Part shown: piece after piece, positions 7,337-15,493 of the stretch | Position numbering within the stretch: position 1 is the stretch's first letter | Layout of the letters: each line of letters begins with the position of its first letter | NCBI GenBank assembly: GCA_007693535.1 | Contig: REDK01000063.1 | Location: forward strand, 1 to 36,476 | DNA length: 36,476 nucleotides | Reading direction: 5' to 3' | Origin: Chromatiaceae bacterium | Lineage (GTDB): Bacteria > Pseudomonadota > Gammaproteobacteria > Chromatiales > Chromatiaceae | Position numbers and translations under genes: made by a program | The notes under the pieces: model-generated | Database searches by the model: none | The model's input: only the letters and a program-made list of their open reading frames with translations | What the model was told of the DNA's origin: nothing

Positions 7337-7638
7337 GAGGAGATCCGGGCCGGAATCGGCGCTGTCGATGTTTTGAAATGATTTGACGCGGCTTTGTCCG
7401 GTCGATGTCGATATCTGGGCATTGGCGGCACCCGATGCAAGCGGCCGTCAACGTCGGTGCCAGGCGCGCACCCCATCCTGCCGAGGATGCGAACGGGATA
7501 AATTAAGAGTCAGCTAATATTAGCGGCAGTTGATGTCGTGGGCCCAGTTGGGCACTATCGTCGGCACCATACCTGGGCGAGGAACCGGGGCCGGCCGCCG
7601 GCCCCGCGCGAACCACAGAGAAGATCGGGAGCATTTCC
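7337..7638. other. 302-base divergent intergenic region
   Basis: It lies between opgH (minus) and the DUF1840 gene (plus) and must hold promoters for both. It has an AT-rich core at about 7498-7525 with a perfect 12-bp palindrome, GCTAATATTAGC (7513-7524). A weak plus-strand promoter candidate is TTGATG, 17 bases, CACTAT, starting near 7530. No gene is supportable. Confidence 0.55.
7513..7524. promoter_or_regulatory. 12-bp AT-rich palindrome, operator candidate
   Basis: GCTAATATTAGC is a perfect palindrome and the most AT-rich point between the divergent opgH and DUF1840 genes. Its position suits a repressor or activator site, but I do not recognise the binding protein. Confidence 0.35.
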
Positions 7639-7953
7639 ATGCTGATCACCTTTACTACGCCGGCCTATGCCAACATCACCATGTTCGGTGATGTGGGCAA
7701 GGCCCTGATCAAAATGATGGGGCACAGCGGCACTGTGCCCGGTGCCATCCTCGCAGAGGATGTGCCCGAGGCCCTGGAGCGCCTCAGGGCGGCAGTCTCG
7801 GCCAACCCGGAGGCACCCCTCAACCCCCGCCGGCACGATTTCGATGACGACGACGAGGTGGAAAGTGTCAGCCTCGGTCGCCGTGCGCTGCCGCTGATCG
7901 AACTGTTGACTGCCGCCGCGCGCGAGCGCAAGAACGTGATGTGGGACAACTGA
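7639..7953 (+). CDS. DUF1840 domain protein
   Basis: A 104-residue cytoplasmic protein matching the DUF1840 pattern over its whole length. It has the N-terminal MLITFTTPAYANITMFGDV, the central MMGHSGTVPGAI, an acidic patch at 68-74 (DFDDDDE), and the C-terminal helix LGRRALPLIELLTAAARERKNVMW. The biochemical function of the family is unknown. ATG 7639 is preceded by GATCGGGAGCATTTCC, with GGGAG about 8-12 bases upstream. It stands alone, divergent from opgH and convergent with the alpha/beta hydrolase gene. Confidence 0.9.
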   Translation: MLITFTTPAYANITMFGDVGKALIKMMGHSGTVPGAILAEDVPEALERLRAAVSANPEAPLNPRRHDFDDDDEVESVSLGRRALPLIELLTAAARERKNVMWDN

Positions 7954-8014
7954 GGCGGGGGTGCGGCAGCTGCCGGCGGAGGACGGACGGTTGTTGGTCG
8001 GTCCAGTGCTGGCT

Positions 8015-8926
8015 TCAGTCCGCGGTCGCCCAGAATTGCTCCAGCGCGGTGCAGGTCTCTGTCGGGCGTTCCCAATGCGGCAGGCCCAGGTGCGGCGCCA
8101 AGCGCTGATAAAGCCAGTTAGCACGGGTGGCGGCAAACGCCGGCAAGCGATCGAAATCGATGTAGGGGTCGCGGTCGGCGATGGCCAGCACTGGCAGTTC
8201 GGTCAGGTGCCTATAGAGGGTCTCGATGGCATCCGGGGTGAACAGTTGCATCGAGAGAAACGCCAGCGGTGCATGCCAGGCACCGGGTTGCCTCGCGGTC
8301 TCCCAGGCATAGTCCACCAGGTCGTCCGGAGCGCTGCCAGTGAAGGAGCGGTCGAGGAAGTAGCGGATGCTGCGGCGGGAGGCGAGCAGTCGGAACAGAC
8401 CGCTGCCGAGACCGGGCAGACGAAGCAGCCGGTGCATGCCGCGGCCGATGCGTGCCGATGGCAGTGGGCGGGCGCCAAACCCGGTCGGTGAGATCAGGGC
8501 CAGGGAGCGGACCAGTTCTGGGCGTGCCAGGTTGGCGCGGGCGGCAAACTCGGCGCTGAGCGAGAGCGCGATGACATCCGCTGGCGCGCCGGGCAGCGTG
8601 GCGAGGCAATCGACGATGGCCTCGGCGAACAGGTCGGCGCTGTAGACGCGCTGGGCGCGGTCGGACAGGCCGAAACCGGGCAGGTCCAGGCTATAGACCG
8701 GGCGCTCGTCTCGGTAGCGCTCGAACAGGGGCTTGACCTCGTAGCTGCTTGGGGCCGCGTTGATACTGTGAATCAGCAGCAGTGGCCGCCCCGGTGCCGC
8801 GGTCGCGGCGTAATAGACCATCCGCGCTCCACGGCGAGTAACGAGTTCGCCGCGCGGGGCGGCGAGGGCCGCGGGCAGGGTCGGGGTAGTGACACTCATG
8901 GACTGCGGGGGAACGGCTTGGTTCAT
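8015..8926 (-). CDS. Alpha/beta-fold hydrolase
   Basis: A 303-residue alpha/beta hydrolase. The oxyanion region is LLLIHSINAAPSSYE (49-63), then DLPGFGLSD (81-89). The nucleophile elbow is ALSLSAEFAARA with the likely nucleophile S124. Here the usual G-x-S-x-G is S-L-S-A-E, an atypical elbow. An acidic residue in ADRDPYIDFD and a late histidine (PHLGLPH) could complete a triad. Substrate unknown. Start choice is uncertain: ATG 8926 or ATG 8899, and neither has a strong ribosome binding site. A longer open frame reaches 9181 but the extension is low-complexity and overlaps the divergent aldolase gene. No signal peptide is evident. Confidence 0.8.
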   Translation of the reverse strand: MNQAVPPQSMSVTTPTLPAALAAPRGELVTRRGARMVYYAATAAPGRPLLLIHSINAAPSSYEVKPLFERYRDERPVYSLDLPGFGLSDRAQRVYSADLFAEAIVDCLATLPGAPADVIALSLSAEFAARANLARPELVRSLALISPTGFGARPLPSARIGRGMHRLLRLPGLGSGLFRLLASRRSIRYFLDRSFTGSAPDDLVDYAWETARQPGAWHAPLAFLSMQLFTPDAIETLYRHLTELPVLAIADRDPYIDFDRLPAFAATRANWLYQRLAPHLGLPHWERPTETCTALEQFWATAD

Positions 8927-9011
8927 CTGGGCTGGAGTCGGATGCGCTTGGTGCCGGGGTCCGGCGGGGATCGGGCAACGGACGCCGGAGTGTGGGGCGA
9001 GCGCGGGGACT

Positions 9012-9045
9012 GGGGTTGGGTAACGGGTTGGGCAAAAGGGTTGGG
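9012..9045 (+). repeat. GGGTTGGG triplicate with G-quadruplex potential
   Basis: Three copies of GGGTTGGG (9013-9020, 9025-9032, 9038-9045) are separated by TAAC and CAAAA. This gives six runs of three or more G with loops of 2-5 bases, satisfying the usual intrastrand G-quadruplex rule. It lies between the divergent hydrolase and aldolase genes, about 80 bases before the aldolase start. Confidence 0.75.
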
Positions 9046-9122
9046 TTTGCTGATCGACGGCAATGTAGCGGTCGGTCCGGGCCCGCGACAATGCCCGGTC
9101 TATCATCAGCGCGGAGAATGAT

Positions 9123-10106
9123 ATGTCTGATAAGGCCCCATGGATCACCTTCCGGCCCGAACTCAAGGTGCTCGACTGCACGATCCGCGACGGCGGGCTG
9201 GTGAATGCCCATCGCTTCGACGACCGTTTCGTCCGCGCCGTCTATGATGCCTGCGTCAGTGCTGGCATCGATTACATGGAGATCGGCTACAAAAACTCGA
9301 AGAAGACCTTCCCGGTCGACCGGTTCGGCCCCTGGCGCCACTGCGACGAGGCCGATCTGCAGCGGGTGGTGGGCGACCACGACGATGTCGTCACAGGGAT
9401 GCGGCTGGCGGCCATGGCCGATGCTGGCAAAAGCGACTGGGAGCTGGACATCGTACCGGCGGCCGAGAGCCCGCTGAGCATGATCCGTGTCGCCTTCTAT
9501 GCGCATCAGGTCTCCGAGGCGGTGGCTATGATCCGCCACGCCGCGGAACTCGGCTACGAGACCACCGCCAACCTGATGGCCATCTCCAACATCACTGAGA
9601 CCGAGATCGACACCGTGCTAGAGGCGATTGCCGATACCCCGGCGAGCACCATGGTCATCGTCGACAGCTTCGGCCATCTCTACCGCGAGCAGATCGACCG
9701 CCTCTATCACAAATATGCCGCCGCCCTGGCCGGTACCGGCAAGGAGGTCGGCATCCATGCGCATAATAATCTGCAACTGGCCTTTGCGAATACCATCGAG
9801 GCCATCATCCTCGGTTGCAATCGCGTGGATGCGACCATTTTCGGTTTTGGTCGCGGTGCCGGTAATTGTCATACCGAACTGCTGCTCGGGTTCCTGCGCA
9901 ATCCCAAGTTCGATGTCCGCCCCATTATCGAGGCGATCCAGCATCATATCTTGCCGCTACGCCAGCAGATCGAATGGGGGCCGATGATCCCGTACAACAT
10001 CACCGGCCAACTCAATCAGCATCCGCGGGCCGCCATCGAATGGCGTGAGGGTCCCACCCCGGACGATTTTCTTGCCTTCTACGATAAGGTCGTCTCCGAG
10101 TTCTGA
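9123..10106 (+). CDS. HMGL-like aldolase catalytic domain protein
   Basis: A 327-residue TIM-barrel protein of the HMG-CoA lyase/isopropylmalate synthase/4-hydroxy-2-oxovalerate aldolase superfamily. The N-terminal metal and catalytic motif is LDCTIRDGG (17-25), where most members have RDG. DSFGHLY is at 181-187 and the metal-binding HAHNN at 212-216. [12 protein letters not shown] follows at about 240-251. These support a divalent-metal aldol cleavage or condensation. The substrate is not apparent; there is no C-terminal LeuA regulatory domain. GGAG sits 7 bases before ATG 9123. moaC begins 61 bases after the stop codon, so the two may share a transcript, though no functional link is obvious. 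Confidence 0.85.
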   Translation: MSDKAPWITFRPELKVLDCTIRDGGLVNAHRFDDRFVRAVYDACVSAGIDYMEIGYKNSKKTFPVDRFGPWRHCDEADLQRVVGDHDDVVTGMRLAAMADAGKSDWELDIVPAAESPLSMIRVAFYAHQVSEAVAMIRHAAELGYETTANLMAISNITETEIDTVLEAIADTPASTMVIVDSFGHLYREQIDRLYHKYAAALAGTGKEVGIHAHNNLQLAFANTIEAIILGCNRVDATIFGFGRGAGNCHTELLLGFLRNPKFDVRPIIEAIQHHILPLRQQIEWGPMIPYNITGQLNQHPRAAIEWREGPTPDDFLAFYDKVVSEF

Positions 10107-10167
10107 TTCCGCCTCTGCCGCGTCCCCAGCCGGGTTTCCAGCCCCGCAAACCAATCCGAATGCCACC

Positions 10168-10692
10168 ATGGCCAAATTGACCCACTTCAACGCCGCGGGC
10201 GATGTGCACATGGTGGACGTAGGGGCGAAGGCCGCTACCAGCCGCCAGGCCATCGCGGCCGGGCAGATCGCCATGCAGCCGCCGACCCTGGCGATGATCC
10301 GCGCCGGCAGTCATGCCAAGGGCGATGTGCTCGGCATCGCCCGCATCGCCGCGATCATGGCCGCCAAGCGCACTGCCGACCTGATTCCGCTCTGTCATCC
10401 ATTGGCGCTGACCCATGTCGAGGTGGCCTTTACGCCGCTGAGCGAATCGGTGCTGGAGTGCCGTGCCATCGTGGAGACCCAAGGCCGAACCGGGGTGGAG
10501 ATGGAGGCGCTGTGCGCGGTGCAGCTGGGGCTGTTGACTGTTTACGATATGTGCAAGGCGGTCGACCGCAGCATGGTCATCGACGCGGTGCGCCTGCTGG
10601 AGAAGCGCGGTGGGCGCTCTGGCCACTGGCGGCGCGAAGAAGCATCGGTACCTGCCGGGAGTGAGGCCGGGAGTGACGTCGGGCGGTCCTGA
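10168..10692 (+). CDS. moaC: Cyclic pyranopterin monophosphate synthase MoaC
   Basis: A 174-residue protein that, with MoaA, converts GTP to cyclic pyranopterin monophosphate, the first step of molybdenum cofactor synthesis. Family motifs are clear: [16 protein letters not shown] (71-86), [11 protein letters not shown] (108-118) and YDMCKAVDR (126-134). I chose ATG 10168 because the family begins close to [18 protein letters not shown]; an in-frame start at 10045 would overlap the aldolase gene. The last 14 or so residues ([13 protein letters not shown]) are an unusual extension past the normal RSGHWRRE end and are encoded by a 12-bp tandem duplication. No moaA or other cofactor gene is nearby. 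Confidence 0.95.
   Translation: MAKLTHFNAAGDVHMVDVGAKAATSRQAIAAGQIAMQPPTLAMIRAGSHAKGDVLGIARIAAIMAAKRTADLIPLCHPLALTHVEVAFTPLSESVLECRAIVETQGRTGVEMEALCAVQLGLLTVYDMCKAVDRSMVIDAVRLLEKRGGRSGHWRREEASVPAGSEAGSDVGRS
10654..10677 (+). repeat. 12-bp tandem duplication at the moaC 3' end
   Basis: GCCGGGAGTGA plus one base occurs twice in a row (10654-10665, 10666-10677), in frame, encoding AGSE and AGSD just before the stop codon. Confidence 0.85.
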
Positions 10693-10733
10693 CGCCCATC
10701 GCGGACCCGGTGGTCTTCGCTGCCGACGGTCGG

Positions 10734-11384
10734 TTATCTCCGGGGCGGGTCTCGGGTCATATTCTGCACAGGCTTGCTGGCGACGGGTGCGCCAGCCAGG
10801 CCTAACCAGCTGGCGATATGCCCCTGCACCTGCTCTAGCCCCAGACGGCTGGTCGCCGAGAAGGCATGCACGACGATCGGCCCGGCACCGACGGCACGGC
10901 GTACCTGAGCCTCGGTCTGGCGGATGGCCCCGCGCCCGAGCTTGTCCGCCTTGGTCAGCAAAAGCAGCATCGGTAGTTCAGCTGCAGTGCCCCAGGTGAG
11001 CATCTGACGATCCGACTCGCCCAGCGGATGGCGGATGTCCATCACGATGACCAGTCCGCGCAGGGATTGACGTCGGGCTAGGTAGTGCGACATCAGCCGC
11101 TGCCAGCCCTGTTTCACGGCTACCGAGACGCGTGCGAACCCGTAGCCGGGCAGGTCTACCAGCCGGCGTTCGGCATCGATCTCGAAAAACACCAGTTGCT
11201 GCGTCCGGCCCGGGGTCTTGCTGGTGCGGGCTAGCCCGTGCTGATGACAGAGGGCATTGAGCGCACTGGACTTGCCGGCATTGGAGCGCCCGGCGAAGGC
11301 GACCTCCCGGCCCTGGTCCGGCGGTGTACCGGCCAGGGCCGCCGCCGCCGTCAGGAAATGTGCCCGCTGAAAGTCTGGATGCAT
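10734..11384 (-). CDS. engB: Ribosome biogenesis GTP-binding protein YihA/EngB
   Basis: A 216-residue TRAFAC-class GTPase needed for large ribosomal subunit assembly and usually essential. All G motifs are visible: G1 GRSNAGKSS (32-40), G2 TSKTPGRTQ (54-62), G3 DLPG (77-80) followed by YGFARV, G4 TKAD (144-147) and G5 SATS (176-179). Length is typical, with a C-terminal tail of about 15 residues rich in basic residues. It is convergent with moaC with 41 bases between stop codons. The DUF302 gene follows 68 bases downstream in the same direction. Confidence 0.96.
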   Translation of the reverse strand: MHPDFQRAHFLTAAAALAGTPPDQGREVAFAGRSNAGKSSALNALCHQHGLARTSKTPGRTQQLVFFEIDAERRLVDLPGYGFARVSVAVKQGWQRLMSHYLARRQSLRGLVIVMDIRHPLGESDRQMLTWGTAAELPMLLLLTKADKLGRGAIRQTEAQVRRAVGAGPIVVHAFSATSRLGLEQVQGHIASWLGLAGAPVASKPVQNMTRDPPRR

Positions 11385-11452
11385 GTTGGCGTTGCCGCGG
11401 CTGTCCTGGCGAAGATCTCCGATGCGCTAGCGGGATGGCCGCGGCGCCGAGT

Positions 11453-12043
11453 CTAGAACTCGCCGACGGCGGCGCCCTCCATGATCTTCAGGATGGTGTC
11501 GCGCACCCGGGTCGCCTCGGCCTTGAGGTCCGGTGGCAATCGCTTGCCGCCATGGATCATCAGGTCCAGGTTCATCGAATAGAGCCGCAGGTGGCCCGCG
11601 CGATCCTCGACCAGGGCGATCCGGCAGGGCATGAAGCCGCTGTAGTGATCGCGGTATTCGAGCATCATCCGGCCGACCCTGGCATCACAGAAGGATAGAA
11701 AATTAACGTAGCGATAGTCCTCGCCGGTGATGGCCTCGATCTGGCGGTAGAAGGGGGATTCGCCGACATAGAGCAGGTTGTGGGTGGTGGCGAGGCTCCT
11801 CATCGACTCGATCACTTCATCGACCGTGAGCCCCTCCTGCACCGGAACCTCCCACATCATCGCCACGCCCGGATCACCGCTGCTGAGCAGTTTGTCGGCG
11901 AATTCCGCATAGGCATCCACGAAGCCCGGATCGAAGCCGGCCAGGCGCGGGCCAATCATGATGGCGCCGACCAGCAGGGCGACCAGCGCGAGCAGGCCGA
12001 TAGCGGCGAGCAGGTTGCGAATCAAATTGATACCAATCTTCAC
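11453..12043 (-). CDS. DUF302 domain protein with N-terminal membrane anchor
   Basis: A 196-residue protein with one N-terminal hydrophobic span (about 7-31, LIRNLLAAIGLLALVALLVGA) and a DUF302-like domain behind it. The domain includes VDEVIESMRSLATTHNLLYVGESPFYRQIE, a short region with YVNFLSFCDARVGRMMLEYRDHYSGFMPCRIALVED, and LDLMIHGGKRLP. The family function is not settled; members occur in sulfur-oxidising and metal-handling bacteria. The orientation is probably anchor in the inner membrane with the domain in the periplasm. Two cysteines (in SFCDAR and MPCRI) could pair. It is preceded on its strand by the secreted repeat-protein gene, separated by 307 bases. Confidence 0.85.
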   Translation of the reverse strand: MKIGINLIRNLLAAIGLLALVALLVGAIMIGPRLAGFDPGFVDAYAEFADKLLSSGDPGVAMMWEVPVQEGLTVDEVIESMRSLATTHNLLYVGESPFYRQIEAITGEDYRYVNFLSFCDARVGRMMLEYRDHYSGFMPCRIALVEDRAGHLRLYSMNLDLMIHGGKRLPPDLKAEATRVRDTILKIMEGAAVGEF

Positions 12044-12350
12044 TGGGCCTCCGGGGCTGGCATTGGGCTAGCGGACCGCGGTGGGGCAGGGGAGAGAGCG
12101 CTGGCAACGGAGGCAGCGGCGGTCGGCGCTCCCGGCGAGCAGCCCGGGGCGGTCCGCTGCGGGTGATGACCGGCGGCGGTACCGCCCCTTGCCGTCCGCC
12201 TGATCCCGGTTGGTAGACGACAGGCGGGCTAGCCGTGGCTGCAAGGCCTCGGTTAGCCGGTCTCAGTCGGCCACCCAGGGTTGACCGATCTCACGATTGA
12301 CCGGTCTCAGGCGGACGGGGTGCCTCTGTTGGTCAGTTGGCCTCTGCTGG
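12044..12350. other. 307-base intergenic region
   Basis: It lies between the secreted repeat protein and the DUF302 gene, both on the minus strand. No gene is supportable. It contains a perfect 12-bp palindrome GGCGGTACCGCC (12175-12186), two related TTGACC(G)(A/G)TCTCA segments 17 bases apart (12281 and 12298), and an 18-bp tandem duplication that begins at 12323 and runs over the stop codon of the next gene. Confidence 0.55.
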
Positions 12351-12358
12351 TCAGTTGG
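12323..12358. repeat. 18-bp tandem duplication across a stop codon
   Basis: CCTCTGTTGGTCAGTTGG (12323-12340) is repeated with one change at 12341-12358. The second copy covers the stop codon (12351-12353) and the last codons of the secreted repeat-protein gene. Confidence 0.88.
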
Positions 12359-13082
12359 CAGGTGCCTCGGGTGCCGCCGGCGGCGTCGGCATGGACATGG
12401 GCGGCAACTCTGGCATGTCCATCATCCCTGGCATCGGGGGCATCTCGGGCATGTCAGGCATCTCTGGCCGCGACCAGGCGTCAGGTCCCATGCCCCAACC
12501 GTGATGTGGTCGGGGCCGCTGGCCGCGCGGTCCCCAGCCCATGCGCTGGCCGCAGTTGCCGAACAGGGCGGCGATCGCCTCCTTTTGCTCGTCGGTCATC
12601 GCCTCGATGATGTCGCGGTAGGCATTGTAGCGCTCCAGCAGTTCCTGGCGGCGCTGCGCGGCCAGCTCCCACGGCGGCGTCTCCGGCATTTCGTAACCCT
12701 GCTCGGCGGCGCGGGCACGCATGGCCTCCCAGCGCTGCTGCCGCAGCGCCTGCCATTCCTCCGGGGTGCTCGGGCGCTGCAGCGGTGGCGGCTCCGGTGG
12801 GGTCCAGCCGGGCTGTTCCCACGGCGGCAGTTCCGGCAGTTCCAGGCCCACCTCGGTGGCACGGGCACGCAGTTCGGCGTAGCGGGCGTTGCGCTCGGCG
12901 AGTGCCTCGGCGAAGCGGCGCTCCATCTCGGTGCGCAGCGGGTCGGCTGGTGCCGCGGGTGCTGCCGCCGGTTCGGCGGCCGCTTCGGCCGGTGCGGCGG
13001 TCTCTTCGGCCAAGGCCTGGCCCAGGGCCAGACTCAGCACCGCGGCGGATGCAAAGGCGACGATGGGGTGTCTTGGGATCAT
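12351..13082 (-). CDS. Secreted Ala/Pro/Met-rich protein with PPW repeats, function unknown
   Basis: A 243-residue protein that I do not recognise. Residues 1-26 form a signal peptide (IVAFASAAVLSLALGQALA, cleavage after ALA). An Ala/Pro/Glu-rich linker follows (27-48). Two copies of a charged 23-residue helix-plus-PPWE unit then occur at about 67-89 and 116-138 (RARATEVGLELPELPPWE and RARAAEQGYEMPETPPWE). An ELLERYNAYRDIIEAMTDEQKEAIAALFGN segment at about 147-175 looks like a related third helix unit. The tail is Gly/His/Trp (GWGPRG, PHHGWG) then a Met-Pro repeat (205-230). AGGAG lies 8 bases before ATG 13082, ruling out the longer frame. Methionine and histidine could bind copper or other metal, or the chain may be structural like sulfur globule proteins; both are guesses. 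Confidence 0.82.
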   Translation of the reverse strand: MIPRHPIVAFASAAVLSLALGQALAEETAAPAEAAAEPAAAPAAPADPLRTEMERRFAEALAERNARYAELRARATEVGLELPELPPWEQPGWTPPEPPPLQRPSTPEEWQALRQQRWEAMRARAAEQGYEMPETPPWELAAQRRQELLERYNAYRDIIEAMTDEQKEAIAALFGNCGQRMGWGPRGQRPRPHHGWGMGPDAWSRPEMPDMPEMPPMPGMMDMPELPPMSMPTPPAAPEAPAN

Positions 13083-13315
13083 TCGGACTGCTCCTGTACG
13101 AGATGACGTTGCAGTGGTGTGTTGCGCACGGCGGTATGTAGCTCGCCTGCTGCCGGGAGGTGGACGGGTGCCGTCGGCACCCGCGCGCGGCGCGAGACCG
13201 ACGACACCAATGACCTTAACACGGTTGCGGGGGCAAAAAAACGCGCGCTGTCCGGACCGAAGGGCTGTGTCAAGCGGGGCGCAGCGGGTCAGGCCCGTGG
13301 CGCGCGGCGCTGGCC

Positions 13316-13693
13316 TCATAACCCGAGCAGGTCATCGACCACCTGAAGCAGTTCCTCGCGCCGGACCGGCTTGGCCAAGAAGGTCTGGCCGGAGATTTCG
13401 GCGGTGCCGCGGCCGGTCTCGCGCTTGGTAACGATGGCGGTGAGAAAGACGTATTTGACTTGGCATAGGCGCGGGTCCTGCTCTAGGTGCTCGGCGATCT
13501 CATCGCCATCCATGCCGGGCATCATCACGTCCAGAAAGATCAGGTCCGGACGGAACTCGCGGGCGGTGGCCAGGGCGCGGGTGCTCTGGTTCTCCTCGCG
13601 GACCTCGAACCGGCCGGTCTGCTCCAGATTGAGCCGCAGCATGCGCGTCAGGGCCGGTTCGTCATCCACCAGCAGGATGCGTTTCTTCTCCAC
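13316..13693 (-). CDS. Single-domain response regulator
   Basis: A 125-residue receiver domain with no output domain. It has the acidic pair D10/D11 (ILLVDDE), phospho-acceptor D55 (LIFLDVMMPG), the conserved Thr in VFLTAI and K108 (FLAKPV). The start is GTG 13693, with GAGG about 7 bases upstream; no ATG start fits the receiver N-terminus. The gene overlaps the 3' end of the sensor kinase gene by 32 bases in another frame, so they are translationally coupled. It presumably acts as a phosphate relay or protein-interaction switch downstream of that kinase. Confidence 0.88.
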   Translation of the reverse strand: MEKKRILLVDDEPALTRMLRLNLEQTGRFEVREENQSTRALATAREFRPDLIFLDVMMPGMDGDEIAEHLEQDPRLCQVKYVFLTAIVTKRETGRGTAEISGQTFLAKPVRREELLQVVDDLLGL

Positions 13694-15443
13694 GGGGGAC
13701 CTCGGTTGGGGGGCTCGACACGGACTGCGCAGTCGCCGGGGCTGGCTCGCCAGCCACCGCGGCGGCGATCGATGTTGCACCATCCCGAGTGGGCGGCAGC
13801 GGGGCGGCATCGGCATGGAACAGCAACACGACCCGGGCGCCGCGCCCGCTGTCGCGGTTGCCGATGTCGATACTGCCGCGATGAAGGTTAACGATGTTGC
13901 GTGTGACCGACAATCCCAGACCGGTGCCCTCACCCATCGGCTTGGTGCTGAAGTAGGGATCGAACAGCCGGTCGAGGTGATCGGCGGCAATGCCGGGACC
14001 GCTGTCCTCGATCAGCAGCCGCAGGGCCAGATCGCCGCCGAGGAAGCCGGCCGCGCGCGCCTGCGGTCCCAGTTCCTCGTCGCGTAACCGGTGCAGGCCG
14101 GTGGCGATGCGCAGGGTGCCGTCGCGCTCCATCGCGTGCATCGCATTCATGAACAGGTTGAGCAGGACCTGCTGCATCTTATCGGCATCGAAGGGCTGCT
14201 CCGGCAGCGCTGAGGCCAGCTCGGTGATCACCTTGATATTGCGCTGCACCAGTTCATGGCGCACCAGCTGCAGGCTCACATTGATCAGGCGGTTGAGCGA
14301 GTCCGGGGTCAGATCGAGGCCGCGCTCGCGGGAAAAGTCGAGCAGTCCGCGTACCACGGTATCGGCGCGCAACAGGGCCTGTTGCATATCGGCGAAGACC
14401 GTGGCGCTGGTCTGATCCAGGGTCAGGGTCTGTTCGAGGAAGTCCATCCCGAGCTGGATGACTGCCAGCGGGTTCTTGACCTCATGCGCCACGCCGGCGG
14501 CCAACTGTCCGACGGTCTCCAGCTTGGCCGCTTGGATCAACTGCATCTGCGCCACCTTCAGCTCGCGATGGGACTGGCGCAACGCGTTGTTGGTCTCGGC
14601 CAAGGCGGCTGCCACCCGCTGGCGCTCGCGCAGATCGCGCACCACCAACACCGCTCCGCCGGCACCGGGCGCGTCTGCCGGATCATCGCCGCCGCCCGGA
14701 TGCGGCTGGCCGGCCGGGTCAGCGGGGGGGCGGGGGGACGCCGGTGCGGGTAGGGGCCGCGCATTGATGGCGGCAACGCGCAGTTCCACCGGCAGCGGGG
14801 CGGTGCCGGTTGCGGCCAGATCGAGTTCAGCGACGGTGAACTGGTCCTGCCCGCCCAGCACCCGACCCACCGTTTCTGACAGGTCTGGCGGCTGCCAGGC
14901 CGCCAGCGGCAGGTCCAGCATGGCGGCCCCCAGCAGCGCAGTGGCGGCCGGATTGGCGAACTCGACCTGACCCCCGGCGTCGAGGCCGACCACCCCCTCG
15001 GTCATCGAGCTAAGGATGCGGTCGCGCACTAGCTCCAACTGCCGGTTGCGACTGGCCAGCTCCCGATCCATTCGCAGGATGGTGCAATGGATGGCCACCC
15101 GCGCCGCTATCTCCTCGGGATGGAACGGCTTGGTGACATAGTCCACCCCGCCCAGGGCCAGCCCACGCACCTTGTCGGCGGCCGCATCGCGGGCTGACAG
15201 GAAGATCACGCCGATCGTCGCGGTGGCCGGATCGGCCTTGAGCTGGCGGCATACGTCGAAGCCGTCCAGGTCCGGCATCATCACATCGAGGAGCATCAGA
15301 TCGGGGTGTGATCGGCGGGCGATCTCCAGGGCCTGGGCGCCGCCATTGGCGATGAGCAGGCGATAGTCGCGCCCGTTGAGGCTCTCGTAGAGGATACGTA
15401 GGTTGGACGGGATGTCGTCCACCAGCAGGATGGATGGCGTCAT
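13662..15443 (-). CDS. Hybrid sensor histidine kinase (REC-PAS-HisKA-HATPase)
   Basis: A 593-residue cytoplasmic protein. The N-terminal receiver is at 3-120, with D53 (LMLLDVMMPD) and K105 (VTKPF). A PAS-like domain starts near 137 (ILSSMTEGVVGLDAGGQVEFANPAATALLG). A dimerisation/phosphotransfer helix carries H320 (AAGVAHEVKNPLAVIQ). The ATPase domain has its N box (NLFMNAMHAM), G1 (IEDSGPGIA), F box (FDPYFSTKP) and G2 (GEGTGLGLSV). There is no transmembrane segment, so the input is a partner kinase or a cytosolic signal. The PAS domain is interrupted at about 229-263 by a Pro/Gly/Asp-rich insertion. A C-terminal Ala/Pro-rich tail overlaps the response regulator gene. Confidence 0.92.
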   Translation of the reverse strand: MTPSILLVDDIPSNLRILYESLNGRDYRLLIANGGAQALEIARRSHPDLMLLDVMMPDLDGFDVCRQLKADPATATIGVIFLSARDAAADKVRGLALGGVDYVTKPFHPEEIAARVAIHCTILRMDRELASRNRQLELVRDRILSSMTEGVVGLDAGGQVEFANPAATALLGAAMLDLPLAAWQPPDLSETVGRVLGGQDQFTVAELDLAATGTAPLPVELRVAAINARPLPAPASPRPPADPAGQPHPGGGDDPADAPGAGGAVLVVRDLRERQRVAAALAETNNALRQSHRELKVAQMQLIQAAKLETVGQLAAGVAHEVKNPLAVIQLGMDFLEQTLTLDQTSATVFADMQQALLRADTVVRGLLDFSRERGLDLTPDSLNRLINVSLQLVRHELVQRNIKVITELASALPEQPFDADKMQQVLLNLFMNAMHAMERDGTLRIATGLHRLRDEELGPQARAAGFLGGDLALRLLIEDSGPGIAADHLDRLFDPYFSTKPMGEGTGLGLSVTRNIVNLHRGSIDIGNRDSGRGARVVLLFHADAAPLPPTRDGATSIAAAVAGEPAPATAQSVSSPPTEVPRGEETHPAGG

Positions 15444-15469
15444 ACCTTGCGTGGTCTACCTCGGTTAAA

Positions 15470-15493
15470 CCTGGGGTTGAGCCTGGGGTTTGC
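15470..15493. repeat. 12-bp tandem repeat, two copies
   Basis: CCTGGGGTTGAG (15470-15481) is followed by CCTGGGGTTTGC (15482-15493), 9 of 12 bases identical. It lies between the divergent kinase and phosphohexomutase genes. Confidence 0.6.

Noticed and set aside
9012-9045. Telomere-like GGGTTG array considered as a CRISPR or phage end.
   Set aside because: Only three short units with 4-5 base gaps, no spacers, no cas genes or phage genes.
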